Shown here: positions 7,906 through 15,901 of the stretch, one piece after another
Layout of the letters: the number at the start of each line of letters is the position of its first letter
Position numbering within the stretch: the first letter of the stretch is position 1
Assembly (NCBI GenBank): GCA_041401985.1
Contig: JAWKTE010000018.1
Span: 14,480-78,479 of the forward strand
Reading direction: 5' to 3'
Source of the DNA: JACKHA01 sp041401985
GTDB taxonomy: Bacteria; Planctomycetota; Phycisphaerae; Phycisphaerales; UBA1924
DNA length: 64,000 bases
Notes under the pieces: generated by a model
Seen by the model: only the letters and a program-made list of their open reading frames with translations
Databases searched by the model: none
What the model was told of the DNA's origin: nothing
Made by a program: the position numbers and the translations under genes

Positions 7906-7970
7906 AGCCCTTGCCCCCTCCGGGGGCCGATCCGCGCGGACCCATCGGTGCGGGGTTTGGCCATGCCCCC

Positions 7971-9395
7971 CTACGCCAACCTCGACACCATCGTCGACGC
8001 GATGCTCAGCACGATGAAGAACCCGCACATGTCGGTGATGGTCGTCAGGATCGGGCCCGACGCCAGCGCCGGGTCGGCCTTGAGTTTCTTCAGCAGCAGC
8101 GGGATCAGCCCGCCGAAGCACACAGCGATCATGGTGTTGAGCGCCAGCGACACGCCGACCACGCCGCTGAGATAGATGTTTCCCTTCCACAGGTACGCCA
8201 CGCCGCCGATGAGCAGGCCCAGGGCGCACCCGTTGAGCAGCCCCAGCAGGCCCTCCTTGGCCAGCACCCGCATCGCGTCTTTCGGGCGCAGGATGCCAAG
8301 CGTCAGTTCTCGCATCGTCACCGCGACCGACTGGTTTCCGGAGCAGCCGCTCATGTCCGAGATGATCGGCAGGAACACCGCCAGCGCAATCACGGCCTCC
8401 AGCGTGTCCTGCTGCAGCGCGATCATGCTCGCCGCGGCGATGTTCAGCACGATGTTCGCGCTCAGCCACGCCAGGCGCCGGCGCGACCGCAGCAGCAGCG
8501 GCATGCTCCGCAGCTCCTCGCCGCCCACGATGCCCTGCGACTGGCGGTACAGGTTGTCGGCCTCCTCCGCGTCGGCGATCTGCAGGTCCACACGCTGCAC
8601 CACGCCGAGCAGGCGGCCCTGCCCGTCCACCACCGGCAATCCCATGAACGAGTACTCGTCGAAGATCGTGCGCAGGTCGTCGATCGGCAGCGTGTCGCGC
8701 ACCGAGATCGGCCTGGCGATCATCACCTCCGACAGCGGCGTCGTCCGCCGCGCCAGCAGCAGATTCCGCAGCGGGAGCACGCCCCGCAGCTCGCCCGACT
8801 CGGCGATGACGTACGTGTACTGGATGTTGTAGTCCGCGTACCGCTCCGCGTTCTGTTCGAGGTCCGCCAGCACGTCCTTCACCGTCGAGGCCTCGGGGAA
8901 CGCGAGGTACTCCGTGAGCATGATCGCCCCGGCCGAGCCCTCGTCGTAGGCCGCCAGGCTCCGGATGTTCTCTGCCGTGTCGGCGTCGAGAGCGGTGAGG
9001 ATCGCCTCGGCCCCCTCTTCGTCCATCGCCTTGATCACGTCGGCCCGCTCGTCGCTGGGCATCTCCTCCAGGATCTCCGCCGCCTTCGACGCGTCGATCT
9101 CCTCCATCGCGTCGATGGCCTGCGGCTCGGGCAGCATCGCCAACACGTCCGCGGCCACGTCCGACGGGACCAGCTCCAGCAGCACGGCCCGCTGGGCGTC
9201 GCTCAACCCCGCCAAGGCATGCACCGCGTCGCCAGAGTCGGCCCCGTCCAGCCATGCGCGGCAGGCCTCCGCGTCGCGACGGTCGATCGCCTCGATCAGC
9301 ACGCTCGCGTCGGCGCCCGACGCGGCTTCCGCCAACGCCACAGACTCTGATCCCGCCTGGTTCGTGTCGGACACATCGCCTCCGAGTCTCTTCAT
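7971..9395 (-). CDS. mgtE: Magnesium transporter MgtE
   Basis: A roughly 474-residue inner-membrane Mg2+ channel. In order it has an acidic N-terminal superhelical domain with repeated EEMPSDERADVIKAM-type segments, two CBS domains (around DVLADLEQNAERYADY and PISVRDTLPIDDL), and five C-terminal membrane segments. Conserved signatures include IISDMSGCSGNQSVAVTMREL in the pore region and DPALASGPILTTITDM near the end. The cytoplasmic domains sense Mg2+ and gate the channel. The start is uncertain: ATG at 9395, or a GTG at 9374 with GGAGG four bases before it. No M-box riboswitch was recognised upstream. Confidence 0.93.
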   Translation of the reverse strand: MKRLGGDVSDTNQAGSESVALAEAASGADASVLIEAIDRRDAEACRAWLDGADSGDAVHALAGLSDAQRAVLLELVPSDVAADVLAMLPEPQAIDAMEEIDASKAAEILEEMPSDERADVIKAMDEEGAEAILTALDADTAENIRSLAAYDEGSAGAIMLTEYLAFPEASTVKDVLADLEQNAERYADYNIQYTYVIAESGELRGVLPLRNLLLARRTTPLSEVMIARPISVRDTLPIDDLRTIFDEYSFMGLPVVDGQGRLLGVVQRVDLQIADAEEADNLYRQSQGIVGGEELRSMPLLLRSRRRLAWLSANIVLNIAAASMIALQQDTLEAVIALAVFLPIISDMSGCSGNQSVAVTMRELTLGILRPKDAMRVLAKEGLLGLLNGCALGLLIGGVAYLWKGNIYLSGVVGVSLALNTMIAVCFGGLIPLLLKKLKADPALASGPILTTITDMCGFFIVLSIASTMVSRLA

Positions 9396-9552
9396 CACAC
9401 AAGAAGCACGCACGCGGATTGACTCGCAACGCGTGCGAACACCTTACCACAACTCGGGCGTCGGGACGCCACGCGGGCCGCGCACCGACGCCCCGCGAGC
9501 GAGGTGCCGCTGTGCTTGGGAGCGGTCGAACCACTCCAACGCCCGCGCCTGG

Positions 9553-9558
9553 TAGACT
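9553..9558 (+). promoter_or_regulatory. -10 element of a predicted leaderless transcript (98-residue orphan)
   Basis: TAGACT, six bases (GCGGCG), then ATG at 9565. Confidence 0.6.
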
Positions 9559-9564
9559 GCGGCG

Positions 9565-9861
9565 ATGTCGCCCGATGAGCAACGCTTCAAGCGCGTGCTG
9601 ATGGACGCGGTGGCCGAGTGCCGACGCCTCCGGTACAACCCGACCAGATTCGTCCAGATGATCGAGCAGCAGGGCCCGTTCGACGCCGTCCGAGCCCTGC
9701 TCGACGCCCCGTCCATCTCCGAGGGTTTCGGAACGCTCCTCATGAAGAACCGACTCGATCTCTCCGTTGAGGCAATCGCGTCACGCCCGGAGTGGCGACC
9801 GTTCTTCACCCATGAACAACTCGCCGTCGCTCGGGCCCGCCTCGGCGGCGCAACAGACTGA
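9565..9861 (+). CDS. Small conserved-looking protein of unknown function
   Basis: A 98-residue protein I cannot assign. It reads as a compact, mostly helical soluble protein (MSPDEQRFKRVLMDAVAECR...). The central segment YNPTRFVQMIEQQGPFDAVRALL and the segment LLMKNRLDLSVEAIAS resemble short stand-alone or C-terminal modules seen in many bacterial hypothetical proteins. A likely DNA-, RNA- or partner-binding role cannot be told from this. No signal peptide or membrane segment is present. The predicted leaderless promoter supports it as a real single-gene unit between mgtE and the ubiA-like gene. Confidence 0.7.
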   Translation: MSPDEQRFKRVLMDAVAECRRLRYNPTRFVQMIEQQGPFDAVRALLDAPSISEGFGTLLMKNRLDLSVEAIASRPEWRPFFTHEQLAVARARLGGATD

Positions 9862-10186
9862 CGGGGAAACGCGGCGTCGTTCCCTCATCACCCCTGATAT
9901 GACGTGCCACCGACTTGCGCAGTCCGCGGAGCAAGTCGGTGCCGACAAACGGCGAGCGCACCCCCACGCAACCCGCGGCCAGGAAGAACGCTCGCGCCAC
10001 GAGCGCCGTTGTGCGCCAATTCCAGCCCATACCGCACCACAGGCCGACAACGCTCGCACCGCCCGCTAGCGTCTCCCATACCCACGACCACCCCGCCCGC
10101 CCCCACTTCCACCCCTAGTGCCCAGTGCCGAATGCCTCGTGCCTCTCTCGCTCGTGCCCTCCGCGCCCCAGCCCCTCCACACTCCC
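9862..10186. other. Intergenic region with two repeat types, no gene seen
   Basis: This 325-bp stretch holds the palindrome at 9905-9943 and, near 10112-10145, a short GGCACT-like degenerate repeat (CTAGTGCCCAGTGCCGAATG). The latter resembles the tandem repeat at 20666-20737. Open frames here lack the coding bias of the neighbours. It lies between two converging genes. Confidence 0.6.
9905..9943. repeat. Intergenic palindrome
   Basis: Arms CACCGACTTGC (9908-9918) and GCAAGTCGGTG (9931-9941) around a 12-base centre, with near-matching flanks. It is REP-like. It could act as a terminator without a T-tract. Confidence 0.6.
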
Positions 10187-11152
10187 TCACACCACAACGT
10201 CGACAACCCCCGCCGCCCCCAGCACGCACGACACCACGCCGTTGAGCGTGAAGAACGCCATCTCCAGCCCACGCTCGCCCCGCCGCGCCAGCACAACATG
10301 CTCCAGAACAAGCACGCCCAGGACCACCACAACCGCGGCGCCAAACACCCACCCAAGCCGCGCCTCCGCCATCCAAGCCATCACCAGCGCCCCCGCCGCC
10401 AGCACATGCAGCCCGCGCGCCACCCACGCCGCCCCGCGCCACCCCAGCCGCGCCGGCACGCTCCGCAGCCCCGCCGATCGGTCGAACTCGATGTCCTGCA
10501 GCGCGTACACCACGTCAAAGCCGGCCACCCACAGCAGCACCATCGCGCTCAGCCACCACAGCGCCGCGCTCCCGGCGCCCACCAGCGACCCCGGTTCGAT
10601 CGCCAGCGCCGCCGCCAGCGGGCTCGCCGCCAAGGCCCCGCCCAGGAACACATGGCACAGCAACGTGAACCGCTTCGTCAGCGAGTAGAACGCGATCCAG
10701 GCCAGCACCGGCACGCTCAGCATCGCCGGCCACCAGTTGGCGAAGAGCACGCCGAACAGGCCCGCGCACGCGACGAACAGCCCCGCGCTCCCCGCCGCCA
10801 GACCCCACGCCCCCCCCCCCCCCCGCGCCCCCGACGCGACGGCACGCCGCGCCGTCCGCGGATTCGCCGCGTCGAACCGCCGATCGACGAGCCGGTTGAA
10901 CAGCATCGCCCACGTCCGGGCCGCGACCATGCACACGACCACAAGCCCCAGTTGCCCCGCGAACCGCCCCCAGCCCGCCGCCGCGTCACGCGCCAGGAAC
11001 GCCGCGAGCACCGCGAAAGGCAGGGCGAACACGGAGTGCGCCAGTTTGATGTCACGCGCGGCCAGCAACAGCGACGCGACCCCGCCCGGCTCCCGCGCAG
11101 GACCAGCCTCTCGCGACGCTTGCCCTTCCGCTTGCCCCGGCGCCTGCGTCAT
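10187..11152 (-). CDS. UbiA-family prenyltransferase (4-hydroxybenzoate polyprenyltransferase-like)
   Basis: A 321-residue integral membrane enzyme with about nine hydrophobic segments. The first Asp-rich motif of the UbiA family appears as NRLVDRRFDAANPRTARR, and the second as DIEFDRSAGLRSVPARLG. Members attach a polyprenyl chain to an aromatic ring, here perhaps 4-hydroxybenzoate or the futalosine-route intermediate. The start MTQAPGQAEG (11152) is chosen over 11179 because a TACGCT hexamer lies 7 nt upstream, and the longer form would overlap the divergent tag gene. A run of 15 C (10810-10824, glycine codons on the coding strand) lies in the coding sequence and could change length by slippage. 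Confidence 0.85.
   Translation of the reverse strand: MTQAPGQAEGQASREAGPAREPGGVASLLLAARDIKLAHSVFALPFAVLAAFLARDAAAGWGRFAGQLGLVVVCMVAARTWAMLFNRLVDRRFDAANPRTARRAVASGARGGGGAWGLAAGSAGLFVACAGLFGVLFANWWPAMLSVPVLAWIAFYSLTKRFTLLCHVFLGGALAASPLAAALAIEPGSLVGAGSAALWWLSAMVLLWVAGFDVVYALQDIEFDRSAGLRSVPARLGWRGAAWVARGLHVLAAGALVMAWMAEARLGWVFGAAVVVVLGVLVLEHVVLARRGERGLEMAFFTLNGVVSCVLGAAGVVDVVV
10810..10824. repeat. Homopolymer of 15 C inside the ubiA-like gene
   Basis: Fifteen consecutive C on the plus strand, read as glycine codons on the minus strand. Such tracts slip easily in replication and are error-prone in sequencing. The frame is open as given. Confidence 0.9.
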
Positions 11153-11159
11153 CGCGCCA

Positions 11160-11169
11160 AGCGTAGACT
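11160..11169. promoter_or_regulatory. Overlapping divergent -10 elements for ubiA-like and tag
   Basis: On the plus strand TAGACT (11164-11169) lies 8 nt before the tag ATG. On the minus strand TACGCT (11165-11160) lies 7 nt before the ubiA-like ATG. The two hexamers overlap by two bases, so only one polymerase could bind at a time. Confidence 0.5.
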
Positions 11170-11177
11170 CGCCCGCC

Positions 11178-11768
11178 ATGCCCGAGCCCGCCGAGAACGA
11201 TGCCGCGTCCGCCCGCTGTGCCTGGGCCAGGAACGACCTGGCCATCGCCTACCACGACACCGAGTGGGGCGTGCCCCGCCACGACGACCCGACGCTGTTC
11301 GAGTTCCTCGTGCTCGAGGGAGCCCAGGCCGGCCTCTCCTGGGACACGATCCTCACGAAGCGCCCGCGCTACCGCGACGTGTTCGCCGGCTGGGACGCCG
11401 CCCGCGTCGCACGCTTCAGCCCGTCCCAGATCGACAAACTCCTCCGCGACCCCGGCATCGTCCGCCACCGCGGCAAGATCGAGGGCGCCGTCGCCAACGC
11501 CCGCGCCTTCCTCGACGTCCAGCGCGAGTTCGAGACCTTCGATGCCTACATCTGGCGCTTCGTGGACGCCCGCCCGATCATCAACCGCCACAAGCAACTC
11601 GCCGACGTGCCCGCCGAGACGCCCGAGTCCATCGCCATGAGCAAGGACCTCCGCAAGCGCGGCTTCACCTTCGTCGGCCCCACCATCTGCTACGCCTACA
11701 TGCAGGCCGTCGGCATGGTGAACGACCACCTCGTGACCTGCCCGCGCCACGCGGCCCTGGGCGGATAG
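11178..11768 (+). CDS. tag: DNA-3-methyladenine glycosylase I
   Basis: A 196-residue base-excision repair enzyme that removes 3-methyladenine from alkylated DNA. The zinc-site residues of the family are all present with correct spacing: Cys14 (RCAWA), His26 (YHDTEWG), His184 and Cys188 (NDHLVTCPRH). The HhH-like segment LLRDPGIVRHRGKIEGAVANA and the motif FVGPTICYAYMQAVGMVNDH are typical. The start is fixed by the family N-terminus and by TAGACT 8 nt upstream. It is divergent from the ubiA-like gene with only 25 bp between start codons. Confidence 0.95.
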   Translation: MPEPAENDAASARCAWARNDLAIAYHDTEWGVPRHDDPTLFEFLVLEGAQAGLSWDTILTKRPRYRDVFAGWDAARVARFSPSQIDKLLRDPGIVRHRGKIEGAVANARAFLDVQREFETFDAYIWRFVDARPIINRHKQLADVPAETPESIAMSKDLRKRGFTFVGPTICYAYMQAVGMVNDHLVTCPRHAALGG

Positions 11769-11808
11769 CCGGCAAGCCGGCCGACTTCGATCGCATGATC
11801 GTGACCGG

Positions 11809-12567
11809 CTATCGCACACGCCCGGCCAACACGGCGCCAGCCCACGCCCGCTCCATGTCGCCCGTGTCCGCGGACATCCATTCGCCCATCGCCCTCACCA
11901 GCGCGAGCAGCACGCCGATCCGCGTCGCGGCCGCGCCCAGCATGGCCAGGCTCGCCGCCGTCTCGCGGATCGACTCGTCGAAGTCGCCCGAACCCTGCAA
12001 CACGTTGATCCCGACCCCGACGCACGCCAGCCCGTCGCGCTGCTCGACCAGCACGCCCGCGAGTTTCCGGTGCCCGCCCGCCACGCCCGCGTCCAACACC
12101 ACCACGTCGTTGGGCGCCTTGATCCCAGCAGCCGCCGCGCCCGACGCCCGGCACGCGTCCAGCGCCGACAAGCCCGCAACCATCGACATCCGCCGGCTCG
12201 CCCCGGCGTCCGCCTCGAGCGCGACCACGAACGTCGCCGCCACGCCAAGATCGCCCCGCTGCGACCACACCCGCCCCTGGCGCCCGCGCCCGGCGGTCTG
12301 GCGGCCCGCGACAAGGATCAGCCCGGCCCGCCCGCCCGCCGCCGCCCGCGCGGCGTCCTGCGTCGACGCCGTTTCTCGCAGCACGCGGACACGATCGAAC
12401 CAGCGCGAGCCGGCGATGGCCGCTTCCAGCGCGTCGGCCCATTGCTCGATCTGGTCGGCCGCGGCGTCGGGCACGCCTGATCGAAGCCGGCCGGACGGTC
12501 GTGTCAAGCCCGCGCTTCTCGGTCGAGGCCCTGACCCGAATCGCGCCGCGCACGCGTCGCGACCCAT
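11809..12567 (-). CDS. birA: Biotin--[acetyl-CoA-carboxylase] ligase
   Basis: A 252-residue class I-type biotin protein ligase without an N-terminal DNA-binding domain, so it is a ligase but not a repressor. It attaches biotin to carboxylase BCCP domains. Seen are ETASTQDAARAAAGG, the biotinyl-AMP loop as GRQTAGRGRQGRVW, KAPNDVVVLDAG, and RKLAGVLVEQRDGLACVGVGINV. The ATG at 12567 begins before the conserved core; longer frames run into the neighbour. It is the third gene of an operon with the sigma factor and membrane protein, starting 2 bp after the stop of the latter. Confidence 0.9.
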   Translation of the reverse strand: MGRDACAARFGSGPRPRSAGLTRPSGRLRSGVPDAAADQIEQWADALEAAIAGSRWFDRVRVLRETASTQDAARAAAGGRAGLILVAGRQTAGRGRQGRVWSQRGDLGVAATFVVALEADAGASRRMSMVAGLSALDACRASGAAAAGIKAPNDVVVLDAGVAGGHRKLAGVLVEQRDGLACVGVGINVLQGSGDFDESIRETAASLAMLGAAATRIGVLLALVRAMGEWMSADTGDMERAWAGAVLAGRVR

Positions 12568-12569
12568 GC

Positions 12570-13025
12570 TCACCGCGGCGACACATCCTCCGGCCACGAT
12601 CCGGGGCGAACGCCGATCGGCGCTTCGCCCGTGCTGCCGCGGGTCTGCTCCGTCGAGTCCCGCGGCCCGCCGATCCGCTCCAGCGCCGCCGGGTCTTCCA
12701 CGCCGGGGCGAAGGTTCCAGAACGTCGGCTCTTCGTCGTGCCTCGGCGGGGGCGGCGATGCTGGCGGAGCCGGCTCGGGCTTCGGCACGCTCAGCGCGAG
12801 CGTCACGATCAGGGCCACGACGCCCACCGCTCCGAGCGTTGCCCCGCTCCACACCCCGACGATCGACAGCCGCCGGGCCGCGACGGCCCGCACGAACGCG
12901 TCCGGCACCCCGGGCGCCGCCGTCGCACCCGAGGCGGCCTCTCGAACGCCGATCCTGGGCAGGCCCGGCTCGCCGCCGCCCAGCGACTGCCCGAACGAGT
13001 CCAAACGCTCTTCGAGTGTGCCCAT
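12570..13025 (-). CDS. Membrane protein in ECF sigma operon (possible anti-sigma)
   Basis: A 151-residue protein with one membrane segment (LGAVGVVALIVTLALSV, about residues 62-80) and a proline-rich outer region (PKPEPAPPASPPPP). The N-terminal cytoplasmic part starts MGTLEERLDSFGQSLGGG. It is encoded directly after an ECF sigma gene (4-bp gap), which is where anti-sigma factors usually lie, but it lacks a recognisable zinc-binding anti-sigma motif. Its job is therefore inferred from position only. It is followed by birA after 2 bp. Confidence 0.75.
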   Translation of the reverse strand: MGTLEERLDSFGQSLGGGEPGLPRIGVREAASGATAAPGVPDAFVRAVAARRLSIVGVWSGATLGAVGVVALIVTLALSVPKPEPAPPASPPPPRHDEEPTFWNLRPGVEDPAALERIGGPRDSTEQTRGSTGEAPIGVRPGSWPEDVSPR

Positions 13026-13029
13026 CCGA

Positions 13030-13677
13030 TCACCCACGGGACACCTCCGTTGCGATCCGCGATGCCGCTGCTTCGGCCATGTCGGGCGCGCTCGCCGAAC
13101 CGTCTCCTGACTCCTGGTCCCGCAGCGCCCGCTCGAGCAGCCCGATCGCGGCCCGGTACCGCGACGCCGCGGTGTTCCGGTTCGTCTGCGTGGCCAGGGC
13201 GATCTGCTCAAACGTCAGCCCGCCGACGTGCTTGAGCAGGACCACGTCCCGCATGTCCGGCATCAGGGTCCGCAGGGCGGCGTGCAGGGCCGCGTCGTGC
13301 GCGCGGCCGTCGTACGTCTCTCGTGAGCCGGCGCCCGTCCCGGCATCAATGGTTCCGATTCGCGATCCGAGCCGCTTTCCGAACCGCGCCCGCCGCTCGC
13401 GTTCCCGCTTCCCGCCGCGCCGCTCATTGAACGCGATGTTGCGGGCGACCTGGAACAGCCACGCGGCCCCGTCCTCGACGTCCCGCAGACGCGACACGCT
13501 CGTCTCGAGGATGCGGCAGAACGTCTGCTGCACCACGTCGTCGGCGTCCACCGGCCCGCCCGGCACCAGGGCCCGCAGAAACGCACGCAGTCGCCCGGCG
13601 TGGCGGGACCACAACTCCCGGGCCGCGGCGTCGCTGCCCCTGGCGATCGACACGAGCAGGTCACGATCCGTCGCCAT
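13030..13677 (-). CDS. ECF-type RNA polymerase sigma factor
   Basis: A 215-residue sigma factor with region 2 (VDADDVVQQTFCRILETSVSRLRDVEDGAAWLFQVARNIAFNERR) and region 4 (MRDVVLLKHVGGLTFEQIALATQTNRNTAASRYRAAIGLL). The linker is longer and more basic than usual (GKRERERRARFGKRLG). GAGGAG lies three bases before the ATG, and TAGAGT nine bases before it. It heads an operon with a one-TM protein and birA. Its target promoters cannot be read from here. Confidence 0.92.
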   Translation of the reverse strand: MATDRDLLVSIARGSDAAARELWSRHAGRLRAFLRALVPGGPVDADDVVQQTFCRILETSVSRLRDVEDGAAWLFQVARNIAFNERRGGKRERERRARFGKRLGSRIGTIDAGTGAGSRETYDGRAHDAALHAALRTLMPDMRDVVLLKHVGGLTFEQIALATQTNRNTAASRYRAAIGLLERALRDQESGDGSASAPDMAEAAASRIATEVSRG

Positions 13678-13851
13678 CGACTCCTCACTCTACCAGCGCC
13701 CGCGGGAACTCAGTCCGATGATCCGAGAGGAAGACACCAAGGCACGAGGCATCCAGGCATCGAGCCGGAGCAGCGAGATCCAGCAAACGCGGCTGGGCGG
13801 ACCCGCTGGCCCGCCCGCCACTGGGGTTGGGGGATTCGGCGTTCGGACGCT

Positions 13852-14991
13852 TCAGTTCGACGGGGCCAGCTGCTCCTGCATCAGTTCACGCACGCTGGTT
13901 TCCAACTGCCCGCGCCCGCGCTCGTCCGACTCGCGCACCTTGGTCAGCGACGGCACCAGGAACTCGGCGAACCTCCCGTAGTGCCCCTGCCCGATCAGTT
14001 CCGAGAGCACCTCGGCCCGATCGACCGCGTCGCGCTCGTTCCAGAACCCCAGCACGTCCATGTAGAACTGGCGGCAGCGGCGCAGGTCCTCGATGATCTC
14101 CTCGTCGGTCATGCGGCGGAGGCGCTCGATTTGCTCCGCGTCCACGCCCTCGCCGAAGTCGAAGATCACGTCGAGTTGCTCGCCCAGCCGGCCCTCGCGG
14201 GACATCTCGGCCAGCCACGCCGTGAGCCACTGGCCCTCGTTGCGGACCGCGGCCTTGATGGCGAAGGGGTCCTCGTCGTCGTAGGCCTCGATGGCCGCCA
14301 GCAGGCGGTCGCGCTGGGCCTCGGTGAGGGCGACCTGGCCGAGCATGGCCGAGGTCTGGTCGGTCGTGAAGGCGGCGATCGCCACCGAGACGAGGCTGCT
14401 GATCAGCACGCCGTCCACGCGGGCGTGCCGGGCCATCGCGTGCATGGCGACCAGGCGATCGACCGCGCCGTCCAGGTCGCCCTCGCCAACGCAGCGCCGG
14501 GCGTCGACCGCCAGCATCCGGGTCCCGTTGCGCAGCGGCCCGAGGTGCGGCAGCAGCGCGCCGATCCCGTCCTCGTAGTCCACCTCCCAGTCGCAGCCCT
14601 CGACCTCGGCCGCCTTGAGCAGCGAGGCGATGACGCCCTCGGCACCTTCGATGGCCGTGGTCTCGGCCTCGGTCAGGGCGTAGTCGCCCTCGCCCGGCTT
14701 GCGGAGCATGGCGGACCAGTCGGTGCCCTTGAACGCCTCGTCGGCCACGTAGAGCATGAACGCCCGCCAGTAGACCGGGGCCGCGTTCTCCTTCGCCGGC
14801 CACACCACGGGCCCGTCGAGCGGGGCGTCGCCGACGAGGCTGACGTGCGAGGCAGGGACGGCTCGGGTGTCGGCGGCCTGGCGGGGCGATTCGCGGTTCG
14901 CCTCAACGCCCGGCTGGGCCGAGGCCGACCCGGCACACAGCGCGAGGCCCGCGGCGAGAGTCGCGATCGTGGTGGTCCGGCGGTGGTTCAT
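13852..14991 (-). CDS. Secreted protein of unknown function
   Basis: A 379-residue protein with a clear signal peptide (MNHRRTTTIATLAAGLALCAGSASAQ). The mature part is helical and acidic and contains no motif I recognise. Segments such as DGVLISSLVSVAIAAFTTDQ and MTDEEIIEDLRRCRQFYMDVL resemble secreted planctomycete hypothetical proteins of similar length. AGAGGAA upstream of the ATG supports the start. It is convergent with the upstream sigma-factor operon region and divergent from the nitroreductase gene. Confidence 0.75.
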   Translation of the reverse strand: MNHRRTTTIATLAAGLALCAGSASAQPGVEANRESPRQAADTRAVPASHVSLVGDAPLDGPVVWPAKENAAPVYWRAFMLYVADEAFKGTDWSAMLRKPGEGDYALTEAETTAIEGAEGVIASLLKAAEVEGCDWEVDYEDGIGALLPHLGPLRNGTRMLAVDARRCVGEGDLDGAVDRLVAMHAMARHARVDGVLISSLVSVAIAAFTTDQTSAMLGQVALTEAQRDRLLAAIEAYDDEDPFAIKAAVRNEGQWLTAWLAEMSREGRLGEQLDVIFDFGEGVDAEQIERLRRMTDEEIIEDLRRCRQFYMDVLGFWNERDAVDRAEVLSELIGQGHYGRFAEFLVPSLTKVRESDERGRGQLETSVRELMQEQLAPSN

Positions 14992-15159
14992 GGCGGATTC
15001 CTCTTTGGTGGGCTTGGCGGCACGGTGGGTCGTTCAGAAAGTCGCTCGCTGGGCGGGCACGCCGCCCCCATGCTGGAACGACACCGCCGAGGGGGGAAGA
15101 TGTGGGCGGTCCGAGGAGTTCTTCTGCGACCGATTCGGCCCCCAACAGAAAGCCGCCCC

Positions 15160-15816
15160 ATGGCCCTGCCGCCCGAGCACATCCCTCTGGAACGCTACGA
15201 CCCCGGCGTGCCGCCAGAGGAGGCCGCCCGGCGATTCCATGAGATCATCCGGCGTCGCCGGACGGTCCGCATGTTCTCCGACCGCCCGGTGCCGCGCGAG
15301 GCGATCGAGCAGATCATCGCCGCCGCCGGGACCGCGCCGTCGGGGGCGAACAAGCAGCCGTGGCGGTTCGTGGCGGTCTCGAACGCGGCCCTGAAGCACC
15401 GGATCCGCCTGGCCGCGGAGGAGGAGGAGCGGGAGTTCTACGAGCGCCGGGCCTCGCCCGAGTGGCTGGCGGACCTGGCCCCGTTCGGCACCGACGCGGA
15501 CAAGGCGTTCCTGGATGTGGCCCCGTGGCTGATCGTGGTGTTCAAACTCGCCAAGGACGACGACGGCGGCATGACGTACTACACCAACGAGTCGGTCGGG
15601 ATCGCGGTGGGCCTGCTGCTGGCCGCGGCCCACCACGCCGGGCTGGCGACGCTGACGCACACGCCCAGCCCGATGGGGTTCCTGTCGAAGGTGCTGGGGC
15701 GGCCGGACAACGAGCGGGCGTATCTGCTGGTCCCGGTGGGGTATGCGGCGGACGACGCGGTGGTGCCGCGGATCACGCGGAAGGCGTTGGAGGGGATCGC
15801 GGTGTTCCACGAGTGA
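15160..15816 (+). CDS. Nitroreductase-family flavoprotein (iodotyrosine deiodinase-like)
   Basis: A 218-residue FMN-dependent reductase. FMN-binding segments are RRRTVRMFSDRPVP near the N-terminus, then AAGTAPSGANKQPWRFVAV, and late in the protein GLLLAAAHHAGLATLTHTPSPMGFL. The YYTNESVGIAVGLLL stretch and the short lid resemble the iodotyrosine-deiodinase/BluB-like side of the family rather than classical NfsB. The natural substrate is unknown. The start is the first ATG before the homologous region; no strong ribosome site is seen. Confidence 0.88.
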   Translation: MALPPEHIPLERYDPGVPPEEAARRFHEIIRRRRTVRMFSDRPVPREAIEQIIAAAGTAPSGANKQPWRFVAVSNAALKHRIRLAAEEEEREFYERRASPEWLADLAPFGTDADKAFLDVAPWLIVVFKLAKDDDGGMTYYTNESVGIAVGLLLAAAHHAGLATLTHTPSPMGFLSKVLGRPDNERAYLLVPVGYAADDAVVPRITRKALEGIAVFHE

Positions 15817-15840
15817 GGGCGGGGAGCCGCGCGGCGCACG

Positions 15841-15873
15841 AAAAAGGCGGCCGATCCTGGTGGATCGGCCGCC
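15841..15873 (-). terminator. Intrinsic terminator of the pseudopilin gene
   Basis: A perfect 12-bp stem (GGCGGCCGATCC at 15846-15857 and GGATCGGCCGCC at 15862-15873) with a four-base loop. On the minus strand five T follow. It lies 29 bp past the stop of the minus-strand pseudopilin gene and also faces the nitroreductase end. Confidence 0.85.
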
Positions 15874-15901
15874 CGTGAGACTTGGTGCGACTGGCGTGGG
15901 A

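Noticed and set aside
9396..9564. Search for an M-box or other Mg2+ leader upstream of mgtE
   Set aside because: No conserved elements or long paired leader were seen.
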